NCBI GenBank assembly: GCA_937944945.1
Contig: CALEBD010000150.1
Span: 1 to 5,850, forward strand
Length of the DNA stretch: 5,850 nucleotides
Direction: 5' to 3'
From: an uncultured Clostridium sp.
GTDB lineage: Bacteria; Bacillota; Clostridia; Peptostreptococcales; Peptostreptococcaceae
This document shows, piece by piece, positions 4,023 to 5,850 of this stretch. The notes under the pieces were generated by a model. That model did no database searches. It was not told the DNA's origin and saw nothing but the letters and a program-made list of their open reading frames with translations. Both the position numbers and the translations under genes were made by a program. Position 1 is the stretch's first letter. Each line of letters begins with the position of its first letter.

Positions 4023-5850
4023 CTACTCGTTTAAGTTTAGATATTAATGTATTCATAATATAATTAGATAAATCTCGAGGAAACGTATCCATATCTGTCA
4101 TAACAACATAATGATTAAACATATCCTGAGGTCGGAAGTGACTTTCAATAGCAATTTGGCAAACTAGAGTATCTCCGTTTGATTCAATTCTATTTACTAC
4201 CTTTTTAACTTCTTCTACAGCAGGTTGTCCTCTTAATCCCCATGCATTAGGAGCTCCATCAGAAATTACAAACATTAAAAGTGGTTTCGCAGTTTGCTTT
4301 CTAACCATTTTATATGTCTCCTCAATAGCAACAGAATCTTTGTTATTAGAATAACTATCAACTTTACCTAAAGCATAACGATTTCTATTCCAGTGATCAC
4401 GATATACATTAATAGTAACTTCTCCTGTCTGTCGATTATCTGCAGTATGACCATAAACATAAAAGTCACATTGCTTTAAACGTAAAAATACCTCATTAAG
4501 TAATATTACACATTTTCTTGCAGATGAGATATTAGTTCCACTCATAGAACCACTCTCATCAATTAATACACAAACATCTAAACCAGGAGTAGTACGTTTA
4601 AACTTATTTGAATAGACAGTTTCTACTGCTTGATAAGCTTCAGCTAATTTATTAGTATCTAGCACACCTCTTCGCATTCCTGTTAAACGATATTCTTGTT
4701 CAACAAAGAATTTGCTAAAAGTATTAACTAAACCATTAATGTGTTGTTTTACTGTATCAAAATCCGCTTTATAACGTCTTTCACTATCTTCTTGTTTTAC
4801 AATAAAAACATCATCTTTTATTTGTTTACACTCATCAGCAATTTCTTTAGAATCCCATTCACTTTTAATTTCCTTACTATTTAAAGAAGTATTAGAAGTA
4901 GTTAAACGTCGCATTTGTTCAGCTAATTTTTCAGCTGCTTGTTTTATTTCTTCTTGAGTATATGCCTTAATAGGTTCTTGTTTCTTTTTGCCCGCAGATC
5001 CCTCATCAGAACCACTTTTGGGAGAACTTTGTGTTTTACTATTCTTATCTGATCCTTTATTATCTTTAGAATCTTGTTTTTGAGAAGACTGTTTAGAATT
5101 TTGAGGATCAGAATTTCCATCTGATTCTTCTTGGCCTTCACCTGAACTAGACTGTCCTTCACCAGAATCAGATTGCTCTTGTTCTTCATCTCCTTCTTGT
5201 TGTTCTTCAGGCGGAGGAGGTGGGAACTTAAAGTAATCTAGTAATAGCTTATAAATTTTTTCTGCTTTATCATAAGCTTCTTTGGAATTATTTCCAAAAT
5301 CACAAAGAACTTTCTTAATTTCATTAAACAAAACCTGATGTCGATAAATAACCTTAGTATCTACTCTTGCAGGATATCTTACAATATATAAGATATTTTG
5401 TAATACATCCATTAAATCATCCTGTTTTTCAGCTTTCTTGTATAACAAATCAAAATAATAATATTTTGCTTGTCCAATAAAATTAGCATACCCAGGGTAA
5501 TTTTGTGTAGTATTGTATTCAATTCGTTCATCTTCAATAGTATTAAACAAATTAAAAAGGAACTTATTAGGTCTATTTTTACGAATTTCTGCCATATCGG
5601 TATATAATATGTGAGAAAATTCATGAATAGTTGTACCTAAGAATACATCTAATTTAACATTATTATCGATTTTATCATCATCATATACTTTAGTGGAAAC
5701 AATAACTGTACTTCCATTTGTACATGAAGTTTCCGTGTCTACATTTAACTGTATTCGAATATTTCTTGGAATATCCATAATATCCCTAATATCACATGCG
5801 TGACGATAGGAATCTCTTAAAAGCTTTCTTTTGTTTAAATCAGGTGCAAA
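4015..5850 (-). CDS. CobT-like protein: HExxH metallopeptidase-like domain plus VWA domain (5' end outside window)
   Basis: The frame is open to the window edge, adding 24 codons upstream of the ATG at 5778, so the real start is probably outside. Residues below count from that ATG. The N-terminal domain has HEFSH (52-56), a zinc-type HExxH motif, then NTIEDERIE (79-87), resembling the N-x-x-ED-x-R-x-E motif of CobT-type and VWA-linked metallopeptidase-like proteins. A low-complexity Pro/Glu/Gln/Ser/Gly/Lys linker fills about 186-269 (PPPPP, then two SGEGQ copies). The C-terminal VWA domain has the metal-site motif DESGS (407-411), a KDSVAIE segment (480-486) and ISDGAP (505-510), very like CobT. 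Such proteins normally work with a MoxR/CobS-type AAA+ ATPase, which may lie just upstream. In phages the role is unknown; cobalt chelation is unlikely without the rest of that pathway. It ends in TAA overlapping the 99-aa gene. Confidence 0.9.
   Translation of the reverse strand, partial: FAPDLNKRKLLRDSYRHACDIRDIMDIPRNIRIQLNVDTETSCTNGSTVIVSTKVYDDDKIDNNVKLDVFLGTTIHEFSHILYTDMAEIRKNRPNKFLFNLFNTIEDERIEYNTTQNYPGYANFIGQAKYYYFDLLYKKAEKQDDLMDVLQNILYIVRYPARVDTKVIYRHQVLFNEIKKVLCDFGNNSKEAYDKAEKIYKLLLDYFKFPPPPPEEQQEGDEEQEQSDSGEGQSSSGEGQEESDGNSDPQNSKQSSQKQDSKDNKGSDKNSKTQSSPKSGSDEGSAGKKKQEPIKAYTQEEIKQAAEKLAEQMRRLTTSNTSLNSKEIKSEWDSKEIADECKQIKDDVFIVKQEDSERRYKADFDTVKQHINGLVNTFSKFFVEQEYRLTGMRRGVLDTNKLAEAYQAVETVYSNKFKRTTPGLDVCVLIDESGSMSGTNISSARKCVILLNEVFLRLKQCDFYVYGHTADNRQTGEVTINVYRDHWNRNRYALGKVDSYSNNKDSVAIEETYKMVRKQTAKPLLMFVISDGAPNAWGLRGQPAVEEVKKVVNRIESNGDTLVCQIAIESHFRPQDMFNHYVVMTDMDTFPRDLSNYIMNTLISKLKRVDV

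Noticed and set aside
3852..4034. A 60-residue plus-strand frame opposite the 99-aa gene
   Set aside because: It is antisense to a gene with a coupled start, and its Ile/Phe-rich composition is typical of a shadow frame in AT-rich DNA.
5840..5850. TTTGCACCTGA at the window edge resembles TTTGCGCCTGA at 3670-3660 and could be a shared promoter element
   Set aside because: The edge copy lies inside the open reading frame of the VWA protein, so the likeness is probably chance.

Overview
The window looks like part of a large, AT-rich double-stranded DNA phage (or prophage) of a gut-type bacterium, most likely a Bacteroidetes host. Every supported gene lies on the minus strand. Genes are short and tightly packed, with overlaps such as TAATG and ATGTCTAA, and starts are preceded by A/T-rich sequence rather than Shine-Dalgarno sites. 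The 201-aa anchored coiled-coil protein resembles a family I associate with Bacteroidetes phages. The phage and host assignment is inference.

The most important global feature is the genetic code. Two nuclease genes are interrupted by in-frame TGA codons. Reading TGA as tryptophan restores complete PD-(D/E)XK nucleases, and no gene in the window clearly ends in TGA: stops are TAA or TAG only. This points to a TGA-to-Trp recoded (code 4) phage. Annotation under the standard code would truncate or lose both nucleases.

Layout in transcription order (high to low coordinates): (1) 5850-4015, a CobT-like protein with an HExxH metallopeptidase-like N-terminus and a C-terminal VWA domain, cut by the window edge, followed by an overlapping 99-aa acidic protein (4022-3723) and a hairpin terminator (3703-3677). 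(2) About 3667-2977, a group I intron-like mobile cassette. It carries a homing endonuclease related to I-Ssp6803I (3622-3119) and a recognisable ribozyme core (3202-3039). The end of the endonuclease gene is itself part of the ribozyme: its stop codon lies in the P7 guanosine-binding helix. (3) 2959-2624, a 111-aa unknown protein and a strong terminator (2617-2591). (4) 2568 to the window start, a run of eight overlapping or abutting genes: a 30-aa membrane peptide, the 201-aa anchored coiled-coil protein, a 102-aa unknown, a 54-aa SH3-like protein, 97-aa and 86-aa small proteins, a recoded PD-(D/E)XK nuclease, and methylglyoxal synthase (3' end outside the window).

The least explained part is the intron cassette. 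The core folds well on paper, with P3, P4, P6, P6a, P7 and P8 all forming and P7 showing a compensatory swap relative to the usual sequence. Its flanks, however, do not obviously belong to a coding gene or a canonical tRNA, so the host transcript and splice sites remain open. All structures were drawn by eye and no searches were run.
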